Below, piece by piece: positions 11,543 to 25,200 of a stretch of DNA of 64,000 nt. This DNA comes from Ovis canadensis. Lineage: Eukaryota > Chordata > Mammalia > Artiodactyla > Bovidae. How positions within the stretch are numbered: the first letter of the stretch is position 1; each line of letters opens with the position of its first letter. The position numbers and the translations under genes are program-made. The notes under the pieces are model-generated. The model saw nothing but the letters and a program-made list of their open reading frames with translations, was not told the origin of the DNA and did no database searches. The DNA is taken from positions 41,456,501 through 41,520,500 of the forward strand of contig NC_091255.1 of the NCBI RefSeq assembly GCF_042477335.2. The letters run 5' to 3'.

Positions 11543-12378
11543 TCAAAAGGCAGGCAATGGCATGAGCATTTCTAGCACCCACATTTGGAAACTAGCTACT
11601 GCCAGAGAAAGGCGGTGGAAGTCATGGCCAGGCTGGTCTTATAAAAGGTTAGGGTGAAGACAGGACCCAGAAGGAGATCAGTGCTAACAGCTCAAGCCTG
11701 GAGAAGCGGCAAGAGTGGATTAGCTTCTGGTCCACCAGGAAGGCCCGACAGAGCAGAGAGGCCCAAAGCACCTGTATAGGGGGCACATTACCCCCAAATA
11801 TGCTACATACTGGAAGCAGCTTGTTCCTAAAGGTCTAAATAAATTAGGGTTTTAATCTGTGGAGCGGACATACGCCAAAGAAGCAGTTTTACAATCCAAT
11901 TTGGCCTTGACTTCATGTTTGAGGGCCCAACCTTGGGAGTTAGAGATGGGCTGGAATCCCCCACAGTTTTCTTACTGGAGCTGTGGCCTTGGGCAAGCCC
12001 TACAGCCCCTCCAGGCCCCGTTCTCATCATAGAAGACAGGTGCTTACCACTGACTGGTGGGGCGTCCTAGTGTGAGGCCTACATTCCATCTGTGATTAAG
12101 GAGCTGCCAGAGACAGTGGAGGCTCCTATATGACATACAGCTTGGAGATATATATACCAAGCTTGGAGAAAATGACAGAGAACATAACACTGGCCTTTGT
12201 TATCTTTTTATTTTTTATCTGTTTGTTTTAGGCAATTTCAGTTTTGGACCAAGTAAAAGAAGATATGACTGTCACTTGAGGCAACAATAGAAAGAAACTA
12301 AATGTTCCTAACACCCAGTTTTGCTGTGATCAATCAATTTTGATCACAGAAAAACTGAGTGTTACTAAAATTTAAGAA
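11543..12378. other. Intergenic sequence, nothing recognised
   Basis: Between FBXW10 and TRIM16. I see no exon, promoter or clear repeat in this stretch. A short near-perfect inverted repeat around CAGTTTTGCTGTGATCA near 12316-12360 is the only structure noted. Confidence 0.4.
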
Positions 12379-12967
12379 GGGGCTTCCCTGATACCTCAGT
12401 TGGTAAAGAATCTGCCTGCAATGCAGGAGACCCTGGTTCGATTCCTGGGTTGGGAAGATCCCCTGGAGAAGGGATAGACTACCCACTCTAATATTCTTGG
12501 GATTCCCTTGTGGCTCAGCTGGTAAAGAATCCATCCGCAATGTAGGAGAACTGGGTTCGATCCCTGGGTTGGGAAGATTCCCTGGAGAAGGGAAAGGCTA
12601 CCCACTCCAGTATTCTGGCCTAGAGAATTCCATAGTACAGTCCACGGGATCACAAAGAATTGCACACAACTGAGCAACTTCTCGGAGAAAGCAATGGCAC
12701 CCCACTCTAGTACTCTTGCCTGGAAAATCCCATGGATGGAGGAGCCTGGTGGGCTGCAGTCCATGGGGTCTCGAAGAGTCAGACACGACTGAGCGACTTC
12801 ACTTTCACTTTTCACTTTCATGCATTGGAGAAGGAAATGGCAACCCACTCCAGTGTTCTTGCCTGGAGAATCCCAGGGACGGGGGAGCCTGGTGGGCTGC
12901 AATCTGTGGAGTCACACAGAGTCGGATACAACTGAAGTGACTTAGCAGCAGCAGCAGAGCAACTTCT
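12379..12967 (+). repeat. Two Bov-tA copies, the second interrupted by Bov-A2
   Basis: A truncated Bov-tA (12379-12499) is followed directly by another (12500-12682). The second is split by a Bov-A2 and resumes only as the duplicated GAGCAACTTCT at 12957-12967. Confidence 0.88.
12683..12956 (+). mobile_element. Bov-A2 SINE with 11-bp target-site duplication
   Basis: A full dimeric Bov-A2 from CGGAGAAAGCAATGG to GACTTAGCAGCAGCAGCA. The duplication GAGCAACTTCT at 12672-12682 and 12957-12967 shows it inserted into the older Bov-tA. Confidence 0.93.
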
Positions 12968-13014
12968 ACTTTTTTACATCAAGAAAAAAGGTCTTCAAGC
13001 CAAAAGAAAGAAAA

Positions 13015-13232
13015 AAAGTGATAGTTGCTCAGTTGTGTCTGACTCTTTACCACCCTGTGGACTATAGCCCACCAGGCTTCTCTGTCCATGAGATTTTCCA
13101 GGGAAGAATACTGAAGTGAGATGTTATCTCCTCCTCCAGGGGATCTTCATGACCCCAGGATCAAACCAGCGTCTCCTGTGTCTCCTGCATTGCAGGCCGA
13201 TTCTTCACCCCTAAACCACCAGGAAAGCCCTT
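13015..13232 (-). repeat. Bov-tA SINE
   Basis: Reverse copy: TAGTTGCTCAGTTGTGTCTG at the left and AACCACCAGGAAAGCCCT at the right. Confidence 0.86.
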
Positions 13233-13764
13233 AATGAGTGAACAAAAAGAGAAGCCGGTGTTGAAGACAGGTGAGGAGACACCCAGAGGGTTCCTTTTAT
13301 GAGTCTGAGTGTGGCGTAAACAAATGACATCTCACGACACTGACACAATTTACCAACGTGACTGAAATCCAAGCAGTAAATTTTGAGAAACTAGGGAGAA
13401 TGCTGGAGGATGGAGACAGGCAAAATTGTCTAGATTTTTTAAAAGAAAAATAAGGTAGATTCTACAAACAGCAGACTAGATGTGAATTTGTACCTGATTT
13501 CTAAAATGCTTTATCAAATAGTTTGTGAGCATTTAAGGAAGAAACATCAACAACATATAGGGGTTTAAAAACAGCACGGTGGCCAAGCTGATCTCATTTT
13601 CTCCTTTCAGAGCACTGTTAGAAGGAAGCGCTGACCTAGTGTATCTTGACCTTTGCGGTTGAAAACGTCCTTCATGGTGTCCATTGCATAAAGGTGCAGA
13701 GGTGGACTATGTTATCGAAGAGTTCTACTCGTGCATAACTTTTAAAAAAATTTTTTAGACATGG
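13233..13764. other. Intergenic sequence, nothing recognised
   Basis: AT-rich non-coding sequence between repeats; no exon or motif was supported. Confidence 0.4.
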
Positions 13765-13930
13765 ACTATTTTTTAAGTTTTTATTGAATGTTACAATATT
13801 GCTTCTGTTTAATGTCTTGGTTTTTTGGCCACGAGGCATGTAGGATCTTAGCTCTCCAACCAGCGATTGAACTCGCACCCACTGCATTAGAAGGCGAAGT
13901 CTTAACCATTGGACAGCCAGGGAAGTCCCA
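13765..13930 (-). repeat. CHR-type tRNA-Glu SINE
   Basis: Reverse copy containing TTTTGGCCACGAGGCATG and ending GACAGCCAGGGAAGTCCC. Confidence 0.82.
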
Positions 13931-14429
13931 CACGGATGCATGACTTATTGAATAACTAAAACCAAAAGGTATTGACTGAGGACTGCAAGACTCTAACCAA
14001 TTTATGTATCAACGAAAGTAAGATTTAAGAAAAGGTCACCAATTTCTGCAGGATAGGAAGGAGAGCTGTTATAACCCAGTAGGATCATGAAACAAATCTA
14101 TCTCCACAAGCAGCAGTGATGTCATGAGTTTTACAATTCAAATTTTTTAAAAGTCAATAAAATTTAAAAATTTAAAATTCAGTTTGAAAATTAAAATCCT
14201 ACACTGTGTAAATCCTATGATCAAATGTCTGACAGGGTCTCCAGAAACAAGTCAAGTGATGCTGAAACAAAGTGCTCTTGAGACAGGACCACCAGACAGG
14301 GCAAAGAGGAAGAGGATTGCCTTACACAGGTCATGGAAAAGACCCAGAAGTTACATGTCCAGTGAATCCCAGAAGGGATTTCAGGTTACGTCCTCAGAAA
14401 CCCATTGAAATACAGTTTGTCATTTGCCT

Positions 14430-14630
14430 AAAGGTTTGATGTTAGTAAAGAACTGTCTGCCAATGCAGGAGACACAAGAGACGCAGATTCGATCCCCAAG
14501 TCAGGAAGATCCCCTGGAGAAGAAAATGGCAACCCACTCTGGTATTCTTGCCTGGGAAATCCCATGGACAGAGGAGCCTGGCAGGCTACAGTCCATGGGG
14601 TCACAGAGTCAGACACAATTGATCAAGAAT
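14430..14630 (+). repeat. Bov-tA SINE
   Basis: Forward copy with a degraded head, the GAAGATCCCCTGGAGAAGAA core and a CAGAGTCAGACACAATTGAT end. Confidence 0.82.
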
Positions 14631-15054
14631 AAGGACTAAAGACACCTTTAATTTTAGGGAACAATCTGTCAAAAGGAAGAGAAAGTGACCAGAGAGGTAA
14701 AAAATCTGGAAACAAGGAAACTGGGAAACAGGATGTGAAAACACGCATATTCCCAGGGGACCTGTGAGAGCTACTCCTCAGTGTGTAGACAACTGCCCTT
14801 TGGATAAGGAGCTCCCCACCATCCAGGTGGCTCCAGAAGAGAGGTGTTAGGGCCATATGCCGAGGTCATAGGGACTAGGACATGGACCCTATGAAGACAG
14901 TCCTACAGTTCTCGCTGTGCCCAAGCCAGGAGAGCTGCCTGTGAGGTAGTGAGCTCTCTGTCACAGCACAGCTGCAAGGCCCATCAGACGTGGGCAGGAA
15001 AAGCCACCGAGACTGTCAGACTCTCCATGCTCACAAATGCAGTTCAGCTTGTAG
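14631..15054. other. Intergenic sequence left of the proposed TRIM16 3' end
   Basis: Unique sequence beyond the candidate TRIM16 poly(A) signal; no exon or repeat was recognised. Confidence 0.4.
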
Positions 15055-15060
15055 TTTATT
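15055..15060 (-). terminator. Candidate TRIM16 polyadenylation signal
   Basis: TTTATT on the plus strand reads AATAAA on the minus strand. It is the first canonical signal downstream of the TRIM16 stop codon and would give a 3' UTR of about 0.6 kb. No GU-rich element was checked. Confidence 0.42.
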
Positions 15061-15109
15061 CACTTACACACAACATCTGTGATCTAAGGAGGAGGGCAGG
15101 GTTGGGTAG

Positions 15110-15262
15110 TGGTTAGAACTTCGATGTCAGGTTTGAATCCCAGCTCGGCCACTCACTCGCCACGTGACCACAGTGACCCTGAGTGAGTTCACTAACCCCC
15201 TAAACCGCAGCCTGTCCATCCGCCAAGTGGGGGTGGTTGAGCACCTCCCCATGGGGCTGCCG
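15110..15262 (+). repeat. MIR SINE
   Basis: MIR-type sequence GTGGTTAGAACTTCGATGTC followed by AATCCCAGCTCGGCCACTCA. It would lie inside the TRIM16 3' UTR, antisense to it. Confidence 0.6.
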
Positions 15263-15649
15263 AGAAGGTCACAAGGGCTGAGGCCCAGGAGGCGCTCAGA
15301 ACAGGGGACACGGGAGTAAGACAAGGTTAGCGATTGGTTCTGATTCCTCTGCAGTCTTTCTGATCCCTCTGAGGTTGCCTGGTGACCACCTCTGGGCACA
15401 GCATGTCGTCCACCCAAGCAGACAGGGCGAGATCATAAGAATATGGTGAGGGGGACCTAGGGTTTGAGGATTACTGCAAACACGGGGACCAGCGCAGTGA
15501 GGAGCCCAGGGCGGCAACCAGAGACCTTTCCCCTCATCCTCACATGATTTCTAAAGCCAGCAGGCACTGGCCTGGACCCCCCGTCAGTCTCCCAATAGAA
15601 ACTGCCACCTGTCTGTGTGTCAGCACAGGTCTGAGACCTGGACCGGCGT

Positions 15650-16233
15650 CTAGGCAGCAGCCTCCACCGGGGCCGGCCCTGGCTTCTCGGGTTCCTCTCC
15701 CAGATCTGCAATCCGGATGGCACTGTCCTTCTTGGAAAGCCAGAAGGCTGGGTAGACGGGCTCCGAAAACTTACACTGGAACCTGTGCAGCAGCGTCAGG
15801 GTCTCAGGCTCGATGCCGTAGAAGGAGAGGCCCCCGCCGGGGAAGTCCACATAGATCCCCAGCCTCCGGCAAGCGCTGGCGCTGAGCAGGGTCTCTGCAT
15901 CACTGTGCCATGCCCTGAACCCCTTCCCGTCCCAGTGGAGGCTCCAGGAGAAGTCGTTCCCGGAGATACAGCTGTTGCGCTCTTCACCCTTGCGGTCAAT
16001 GCCCTGGCATGTCAGGCCCACATAGATGCCCGCTCCCGAGAGCTCCACCTCGAAGTAGTACCTGTGCAGGTACAGGCTCTGCTGGGCCAGCACCTGCCGC
16101 CAGTGTGAGAACCTGCTGGGCAGGTCGGGGTAGGGGTGCTCCCAGGGCGCCGTGTTGGTGACCTTGCGGTTGTCCTCCTGCAGCCGGAGGTACCTGTGTG
16201 CCGTGTCAGGGTCGAAGACAATGTCACAGGCAT
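15650..16233 (-). CDS. TRIM16: TRIM16 coding exon 6 (PRY-SPRY)
   Basis: The 584-bp terminal coding exon follows acceptor CCCCCAG. It opens [19 protein letters not shown], has the PRY and SPRY core, and ends VEAAA-stop (TAG, complement of 15650-15652). Confidence 0.96.
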
Positions 16234-19200
16234 CTGGGGGGGATATAGAAGGTCGGGGGTTGGCAGCTGACTCACATCTAGCCAGCCTCCAAGGGATGAG
16301 AAGACATCCATCCCTCTGTTCCCTGTCTACCCAAGTTCTGTCCCCTCCCAAAGAAGAGGTGGGTGAAAACCAGGAAACAGAACACAAGCGGGACTCTGTG
16401 ACTTACAGTAATTGTAGACTTGGTCTCTGCCCCTGGCTACCACCACAGAGTTCTCTGTAATTTCCTGAGTGGTAACAGTACTAGCACCATCCTTTGTTCT
16501 AATGTTTGGTCTTTGACAGGCTTCCCAGGCAGTTCAGAGGTAAAGAACCTGCCTGCCAACACAGGAGATGCAAGAGACTAAGTTTTGATCCCTGGGTCAG
16601 GAAGATCCCCTGGAGCAGGAAATGGCAACCTACTCCAGTATTCTTGCCTAGAAAGAATCTGCCTGCAATGCAGGAGACACAGGTTCAATCTCTGGGTCAG
16701 GAAGATCCCCCTGGAAGAGGAAATGGCAACCCACTCAGTGTTCTTGCCTAGAAAATCCCATGCTGAGACCAGTTCCTGACACAGAGCTCCTGAAACCCTT
16801 GTAATTTCCTGGGTTAAACAAATGTCTTTTTTCTCCTTAAGAGGTAGAGTTTGGGGGTTTCATTTTATGTTTATTTATTTATTTATTTGGCTACACCAGA
16901 TCTCAGTTTTGGCATGTGGGATCCAGTTCCCTGACCAGGGATTGAACCTGGACCCCAGTGCCTTGGAGCTCAAAGTATTAGCCACTGGATCATCAGGGAA
17001 GTCCCAGTGTCTTTCGTTCTAACAAAGTGACTCTGTGTGTGGGGATGGGGGGGTGGGGCTGGCTGGTCACCAGAAGAACCAAGTCATAACCAAGTTCTGC
17101 TTGGATCTTGCAGCCCTAATTCCTCTTCTCTTGGGAAGAGAGATGGGCTGGAAGTGGTTCATCATGCCTGTAGGATAAAGCCCCCATAAAATCCCAGGAG
17201 TGTGGGGTTCTGACTACTTCTGGGCTGACAAACATCCACATCAGGCAATTGACCCCACCTCCACGGGGACCCTCCCAGCCCTCGCTCTGAGCATCTCTCC
17301 CTTCCTCCGGCTGCTCATCTGTGTCCTTCATCACACCCTTTGATGAACTGGTGAACATAAGTGTCTGAATTCTGTGAGCCGTTCTAGCAAATGCTCGAAT
17401 CCAAGGAGGGTCCTGGGAGCCTTGGATTGCAGCCAAGTCGGACAGAAGTTGTGGGTCCTCTGGGGGCCCCATAATTGTGACTGGCATCTGAAGCGGGGTC
17501 CATCTGGTGGGCTCTGACACCATCTCCAGGCAGATAGCATCAGGACAGAGTTAAATCCTGGGATGCCCAGCCACGTCTGGGGGAATTGCTAGGTTGGGGT
17601 TGGGGGAGGGGGTCTCACTTCCACACATGTGGTAAGTGGTCCCAGACACCTTTTAACAAGTCACCCCCACTTCCTTCCTTCCTTCTTGAAGCTCAAACTG
17701 CTTGCCATTTACTGTACTATTTGTTGAACTGAATCAAGAAATAAAATTTACTGATGGGCTCATGTTTTCATTCATTCGACAAACACGTCCTGAATTCAGG
17801 TGCTTTTCTATGCAGTGTTGGCAAGGGTCATACACCCACATCTGATTCACTCATTTGTTAAAATATTTGGCCACTATTTAGCAGGGGAATTCTCAAGCAG
17901 TCCCCCCCCCACATGTACACAGATATTCTTTTTCTGGCCCCAGAGGACACCTCCACACACCCAAATGCTCAAGTCACACTCCAGGTTATTTTGACATTTC
18001 TCTTGGCCCCATCCTCCCTCATTTTGCCCCTCAACTCACACTGGAAGCCCCAAGTCCCACCTAGAGACCCCGTTCACCCCCATCTAAGCCACCCCTGAAT
18101 CTCCCCTGACGCGTGCAGCAGCTCCACATCAGCTGGCTTCTTGTATCAACTACATGTGCGCATGCTAAGTCACTTCAGTCATGTCCTGCTCTTTGCAACC
18201 CCCACAGACTGTAGCCCACCAGACTGCTCTGTCCATGGCATTTTCCAGGCAAGAATACTGGAGTGGGTTGCCATCCCCTTCTCCGGGGATCTTCCTGACC
18301 CAGGGATCAAATTTGCATTTCTTATGTCCGCTGCATTGGCAGGAGGATTATTTTCCATCACGCCAGCTGGGAAGCCCCTATTTTAACTGCATTGTCTGTT
18401 TGTAAAACATTGATATGCTGCTGTCAGGAAGCACAAAAGATAAATAAAGGAAACTGGAAACCAAGAGGTCCTGGGGGAGACGAGGAGCTGTGGCAAGAAC
18501 AGGGTCATCAAACCCGAGGCTCCACGTCAAGACCAGAGAGAATGGGGTTCAGGAGTCAGCCAACCAGAGCTTACCCCAGAAAGCAAGCAGAAGCAGGGTT
18601 GAACAGTGAGTTCCAAAGAGATGAAAGTCAGAAAAATTAGCCTTGATTACCCAGACATGTCCTTCCTCTCCTGGGAGACAAGACCTCCCTGTCTTGTTAA
18701 CCATGAGCAAGTATTGATTGGAAATAAGTGTTTCTAAAAATGCCAACAGACCAGGACACTTCAACGTCAGGACAGGACAATGGGCTAGGTAATTTCAGCC
18801 AAACCAGACTTAAAAGGGAGCCACCTGGTAACCAGCCAGGATCTTTAAAGGGGCCAAGGTTTTGAAGGACACAGAAGGACTAAAGGACTGGACACAGACT
18901 GAAGGAAGCTAAGGAGACCAGAAAACATCTGTGACTCTGGACTGGACTTCCGACCAGAAAAAGGACACTGGAAGCAACCCTGGTGAAATCTGATAAATTC
19001 CAGCCAGCAATGCTCACTTCCTGATTTGGATCAATGGACCATATTTATGTAAAGTGCTCACGTTTGGAAAAGCTAGGTGAAAGGTGTATCAGAATTCTTG
19101 GTCCTCTTTCGTGCAATGTTTTTTTAAACTCTGAAATGGTTTCAAAATTAAAAGTTCTGATTTTTTTGAAATTCAACTTATTTAAAATTTAAATATACCA

Positions 19201-22200
19201 TTTGGGGATAGACCTGAAGTTGCAAGAACCTGAAACCTGCTGAAAGATGGTATCCTTGCTTCTGAAGCATCACATGCACATCTCCTCCCCCCCCCGCCCC
19301 CCCGCCCCGGGAAAGCAGAGCAGCTCACGACTTACACTGGAGGAACTGCCGCCTGGTGCAGGGCTCAGGTTTTGAGGTCCGATGTCTGTGCTCAATGACA
19401 GCACACACCTGAGTTCTGATGTCGTACTCCTCTAGAAAATCAAGAGTTGTAAATGCTCACCTGTCCAGGTGGGCAAGAGAATCTAAGGAACGGGAACCCC
19501 CCACTTCAGTTGCTCTTCCCTGGGCCTCCTGGGGAAAGTCAGGACCAGACACTAGTCATGCTTCAGAGAATCCTGCTCAATGGACCACATCAAAGTAAAA
19601 CCCACTGAGGAAAGATCCCAGCCTAACCTGGGTTTCACTTGAAAGCATAGGCATCAGTGACCTCGGAATTTAGTCTGCACTTGAGTGGAGATGTGGGCCA
19701 AGTGCATACCAAGACCATGTTTTCTGAAATCAGTTGTAAGTTAACATCATCAAGGTACGCGTCCACCAGCTACACGGTCCAACCAGTGGACGGCTCTGAA
19801 AATGGGACATTCTCTCCACCCCTGTTCTGTTCTCCTTCCCTGACCCCCACCTCCCCTGCCAACCCCTCCAGAGATGTCACAAGGCCTGGCGTCTCACCAT
19901 CCTTGGAGAACTCCTGGAGCTTCTCTTTGTAGCTCTGCAGCAGCTGGATCAGGTGGGCAGTGGAGTCCGTGATGACCTTGTGGATGCCTGATAGCTTGTC
20001 CTTGAGCCCTATGTAGACGCTGGGGAAGGCGCCATCCTCCGTGTTCTTGAACTTGCAGTACTCCTGCAGGAAAAGAAACACAGTGGAACTTGCCCTGGCT
20101 TCTGTGCTTCCTAAACAGGGCTGCCCTACTCAATACAGCACCTTCTGCATCTGTGACACGGGCTGATAGGGGCGTGTACTTCACAAAATGTAATGGGTCC
20201 AGCTCAGCACCTGACCACATAGAAGGCATCTTCCATGACCTGGTCTGGCCTCCCGCTCTGGGCAGCCCTCCCTCCTACTCCTGTTCTCTGCTGCTCTCTG
20301 CCTCATTTATCAACAGGGTGGTTGCGTTGCCATATCCACTGCGGACCTAGCAGAGTGAGGGTCTCTCTGGCTCCGGCGTCGCAGTGACCCATACCTCCAG
20401 GAATAGCATGGGACTGCCAATGGCAGCGATTCTGTCCAGCTCCTGCCTGGCCTTCTCCATCTCTGCACTCCTGTACTCCAGGTGGGTCTTGATGCCGTTG
20501 GCCTGGCCCAGGGCAGCTTGCTCCTTCTCCTCCAGGAAGAGCATCACGTCGGCCTGGGCCTTCGTCACGGCAGCACGGAGCTCCCCGAACTGCTCCTCCA
20601 CCCTGGCCTTCACCTCCGACACTGACACCTAGTGGCAAGGGGGTGGGGGAGAATCAGTGAAAAACCCATTAGTGATTAGCGAAGCATCAATCTTATCAAA
20701 GCTCAACACACAGAAATGTAAAAAAGCATGCATGCATACTCAGTCATGTTCAACTCTGACCCCACAGACGGCAGTCCGCCAGGCTCCTCTGTCCATGGAC
20801 TTTCCCAGGCAAGAATACTGGAGTGAGTTGCCATTTCCTCCTGGAGGGGATCTTCCCCACCTAGGGATCAAACTTGCATCTTCTGAGTCTCCTGCATTAG
20901 CAGGTTAATTTTTAACCACTAGCGCCACCTGAGAATCCCAATATAAACCCAAGAAACCCTCAAATTAGGGAACAATTTCCTACTATAAAAGAAAGCCTTT
21001 ATTCTCATTTGAATCCTGGGTTCTATAAAACAAGGACCCCCCGGGGTGTGAGTCCTTATTTACTCTTCATTAACTTGGTCTCTCATCCATTGGACGAGAC
21101 TGTGCGTTGTCTGCTGAGCCCAGATCTGACAGTCAGGTTCCTCTTCAGGTCTGTGACATCAGTCTTCCTGCCTGGACAATGGACCTGTTCAGTGTACTTG
21201 AGAGTCATATTTCTTGCAGAAAATTAATAATTTGGCTTCTTTGTACAAATCAGTAGCCTGAATTTGCTTTCTCAGCACTTCATTATGTCCAGCTAAACTA
21301 CCCACCAAGGAAATCAAACCGTCCAGCAAGGAGATCACACCAGTCAATCCTAAAGGAAATCAACCCTGAATATTCATTGTAAGGACTGATACTGAAGTTG
21401 AAACTCCAATACTTTGGCTACCTGATGTGAAGAGCCAAATCATTGGAAAAGACCCTGAGGCTGGGAAAGATTGAGGGCAGAAGGAGAAGGGGACAAAAAA
21501 GGGTAAGATGGTTGGATGGCATCACCAACTCAATGGACATGAGTTTGAGCAAACTTCAGGAGATAGTGAAGGACAGGGAAGCCTGGTGTGCTGCAATCCG
21601 TGGGGTTGCAAAGAGTCGAACACGACTTAGTGACTGAACAACACCAAACTGCCCACTGGATCCATCTGAGCTGAAAGCACATCCTCTGGTGTCTGGGCCA
21701 GACACAAAACGTTTAGGGCATGTGAAGGCAACCACAGCACCTGAGCATTGCAGGACAAGCCTACCTGTACGGAATGGAATGCCACATTCAAAAATATATA
21801 CAACTAACTCCACGTGATGAACAGTAGGGATTTGCCTGATGGCACCTGTGTGTGTGGGAGTCTGTCCTTCCATATCTTTAGTAAATGCCTTAGTCAAGGT
21901 CATATTTACAACTTCAATCCACGTTCTTTTCAACAGTTTCCTCTTATCTTTGGTAGTTCTTAGGTACTGGTGCTGACAGGTGAGTGGGTGGATGGATGGA
22001 TGGATGGATGGTTGGGGGAGGGATGGATGGGAGAGTGGATGAATGGATGGAGAGGTAGAATCATTCTTCATATGCAAAGATGCCGCTGCTCCTAACTGCC
22101 AATGTGTGCACGTTTTGCATTCTCCTCTGAGTTGTGGTTATTGGCTTGCCACTAGTGAGAAGCTTTCATGAAACAGTTTGGGTCCACTTAGAGTTTATTA

Positions 22201-25200
22201 TGGAAAGTGGTCAGAAACCAGAGAGACTAAAACTAAGTAGCCTGGCATACCGTTATGGGACTTCCCAGATGGCCCAGTGGTAAAGAACCCGCCTACCGAT
22301 GCCGGAGATACAAGAGACTTGAGTACAATCCCTGGGTCCAGAAGATCCCCTGAAGGAGAGCATGAAGAGCCACTCCAGGATTCTTGCCTGGGAAGTGCCA
22401 TGGACAGAGGATCCTGGTGAGCTAAAGTCCACGGGGTTGCAGAGAGTCAGACTGGGCACACACATACACCACTGGCCTTATCAAGTTGCTATTGTTGTTG
22501 TTTAGTCACTAAGTCATGTCCGACTCTTTGCAATCTCATGGACTGTGGCATGGCAGGCTCCTATGTCCATGGAATTTCCCAGGCATGAATCCTGGAGTGG
22601 GTTTCCATTTCCTTCTCCAGGGGATCTTCCTGACAGAGGATTCAAACCCAAAGTACCATCCACTAATCCAGCCGCTCTCGCCTCTCTTTTCTGTCTGCCA
22701 GGACTTAGGACAGGCGAGAATCGCATGCGGAACACCCTGTCATGGTGGAAGAAGCCAAGATTATGCATAATTTCCGGAGCTCTAGCTAACCACCCCCCTC
22801 CATTCCCACATATACCATTTGCTCCTGGTCAAAAAAGCATATGCAAATATACAAATAAGCCAGAGCTATCACAGGACTGGAGGAGGGCATGGTAATCCAC
22901 TCCAATATCCTTGCCTGGAGAATCCCATGGACAGAGGAGCCTGGTGGGCTAAAGTTCATAGGGTCGCAGAGTTAGACACGACTGAAGTGACTTAGCATGC
23001 ACACACATCACAGGACTAGTTTGCTTCTATTCTCCATTGTTAAAAGTGAATCACTTGCCAGTTTTCAACCTTGAACTAATTTCACAGCAAATCCCAGAGA
23101 CAAGGTGACGCCACCCTACAGTGTAGCCAACTTGATCTGTACCCACAGTTTCCATCAGATGATAAGACCTAAGGGGCCTGTAGACACAGAGGCCGGGCCT
23201 GCGGACGTGGAGGCCAGGCCTGCAGCCGAGTCCCACGGTTCCGGGTGGGCCTGACTGAACCAGCAGCAGCAGCCAGCCAGGTGTGTCAAAGCCTGGCAGG
23301 TGACTCTGGCCAGACTTACCAGGACAGATTTATGGTTAGCCTGGAGCCTGGAGATAGCATTTTCATTCAACTTGAATTTCTGCTCCAGGTCTAACTGGGT
23401 CCTCCGAAGCTCAGCCTAAGAAGAAGGAAGGTCAGCAGTGTTAGGGAGGAAGGTGCCCAGGGCACCCGGAAGGTCCCCGGGAGCAACGGTGCCACCTGCC
23501 CTTCTTCCACAGAAAGTGATGGGGGCCCGGAAGCTGCTCTCAGGAGCAGGCTGGGTGCCCTCCGTGGAGGCAGAGAGGGTCCACTGTGCACCAGCATTAC
23601 CAGCTGAATCTCCTCCCGTCATTGCGACCATGCCCACAGCAGGTAAACACGCTGTCTCCATAGCACAGGTGAGAAAACAGAGCCACGAGGGTCATGTAGG
23701 TGTCAGTGGTCTAGAACAGGCTGACAGGGAGCACAGGGGCTTGGAACTGGCGGTGGGGGGGACCCCAGGGTTTCTACTTAGCAGCCAAGACTTTGGGGCA
23801 AAGTTGACTTAAAGCTTCCCCACTTGCATTTCTTCACTGTGAGGTGGGGAAAGCTAGTGTCCAATTCACAGGGTTCCTATGAGGACGGGGGGCAGCAGGA
23901 AGTCTGCACAGCAGCTGGCACCTCGCGGGTACTCCATTAGTGGCAGTGGCGTCATTGACTTCGTCATTTTACTGGTGCCTCTTTGGTTGCTTTCCATCAC
24001 AGAATCTTCTCTTCCGAACGCAGGCAGGGCAACTCCTCCCCACCGAGGTGAGTGCCCACATGAGAACTCTGGGTTTGCCTGCTTTGACCCCCACCCCCCG
24101 CCCAGCCCCACTCCACCTCCCTAAGCACTTTCTGCCCAGAACCTGACAAGACAGGAAACCAGAGCCTTTGTGAACTTCAAAGGCCACCATCACTTTCTGC
24201 CTCCACAAGGGTGTGAGACAGTGGCAACAGAAAGGACAGCTTTCGCTGCTTTTCACAGCAGCGTGTGTCAGCACTGAGTTCTGAGTCACTTGCCCTAACA
24301 GGTCTTGGACTGGCGGGGAGCACCTGACGTGTCTCCCCTTCCTCCCACCAAAGTTCGTGGTAATCCCAGGCCCCAGGGACAGAAGCCCAGGCAAGCAGCG
24401 GACCTGCCTCACTCTGCCAAAAACTGGGAACTTCTGATCAAGCTCCAGGGTCCTGACTCAGAGCTGATGGGAGTCCACTGACTTCCCACACCTGAGACCT
24501 GATGTCCTGGAGTGGGGGAAGCGGGGGAGAAGGAAGCGATCTGACCTGTTTGGGGGAGATTGTGGAATCCTGGTCTATCAGAAAGGCTTACCCAGTGACC
24601 TCTCCAGGTTGGGCGGGGGGAAGGACATGAGGTGCTTGTTTAAAAGGTGGTGGGAAAAAAAATAAATAAATAAAATAAAAGGTGGTGGGAGATGCAACAG
24701 GACACACAAGAGCAACAGCACAGACATGTGGACATGTTAAAGGGGCCAGCCCCAACATGACCCAGGGACCCAGGAGATCCCCAGAGTATATAGGGAGGGG
24801 TTTCTCCCCACTGTCTGCAGACAGCCATTAAAGGAGAAAAGGACTCCAAAGTGCCTCATGGGGACCTCTGAGTCACCCCACCAGCGGGCACTCCCGCTTC
24901 CCCATGACAGGCGGGACCACTTGGGCAACCAGCACCTCCAGTTATTCCTGTTCCTAGAAAATGACGGGGTGCCTCAGACCCCAGCTCCAGGATTTCCCAA
25001 GACTTCAGCCTCACACACATCGCAGGCCAGGGCAGGCTCTGCACCAAAGCAGAACAGGGGTGCCAGTGAGCGTAAATGCCCCACATCCAGGGGCACAGAG
25101 AGCCCTGCCCACCTTGGCGGGGAGAGGACAGATGCTGTGCAAAGGACACCGTGTCTGTGATCCAACACCTGCCACTGGCGGGCTCCATGGCCCTCGTCAG

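Noticed and set aside
12316-12360. Short inverted repeat as a transcription terminator or RNA gene
   Set aside because: No poly-T context of a Pol III gene and no conserved RNA fold recognised; probably a chance palindrome.
15544-16108. Plus-strand frames opposite the SPRY exon
   Set aside because: Shadows of TRIM16 exon 6; no independent evidence.
17116-17523. 135-codon minus-strand open frame in TRIM16 intron 5
   Set aside because: No recognisable family, and not needed for the TRIM16 reading frame, which joins exon 5 to exon 6 perfectly without it.
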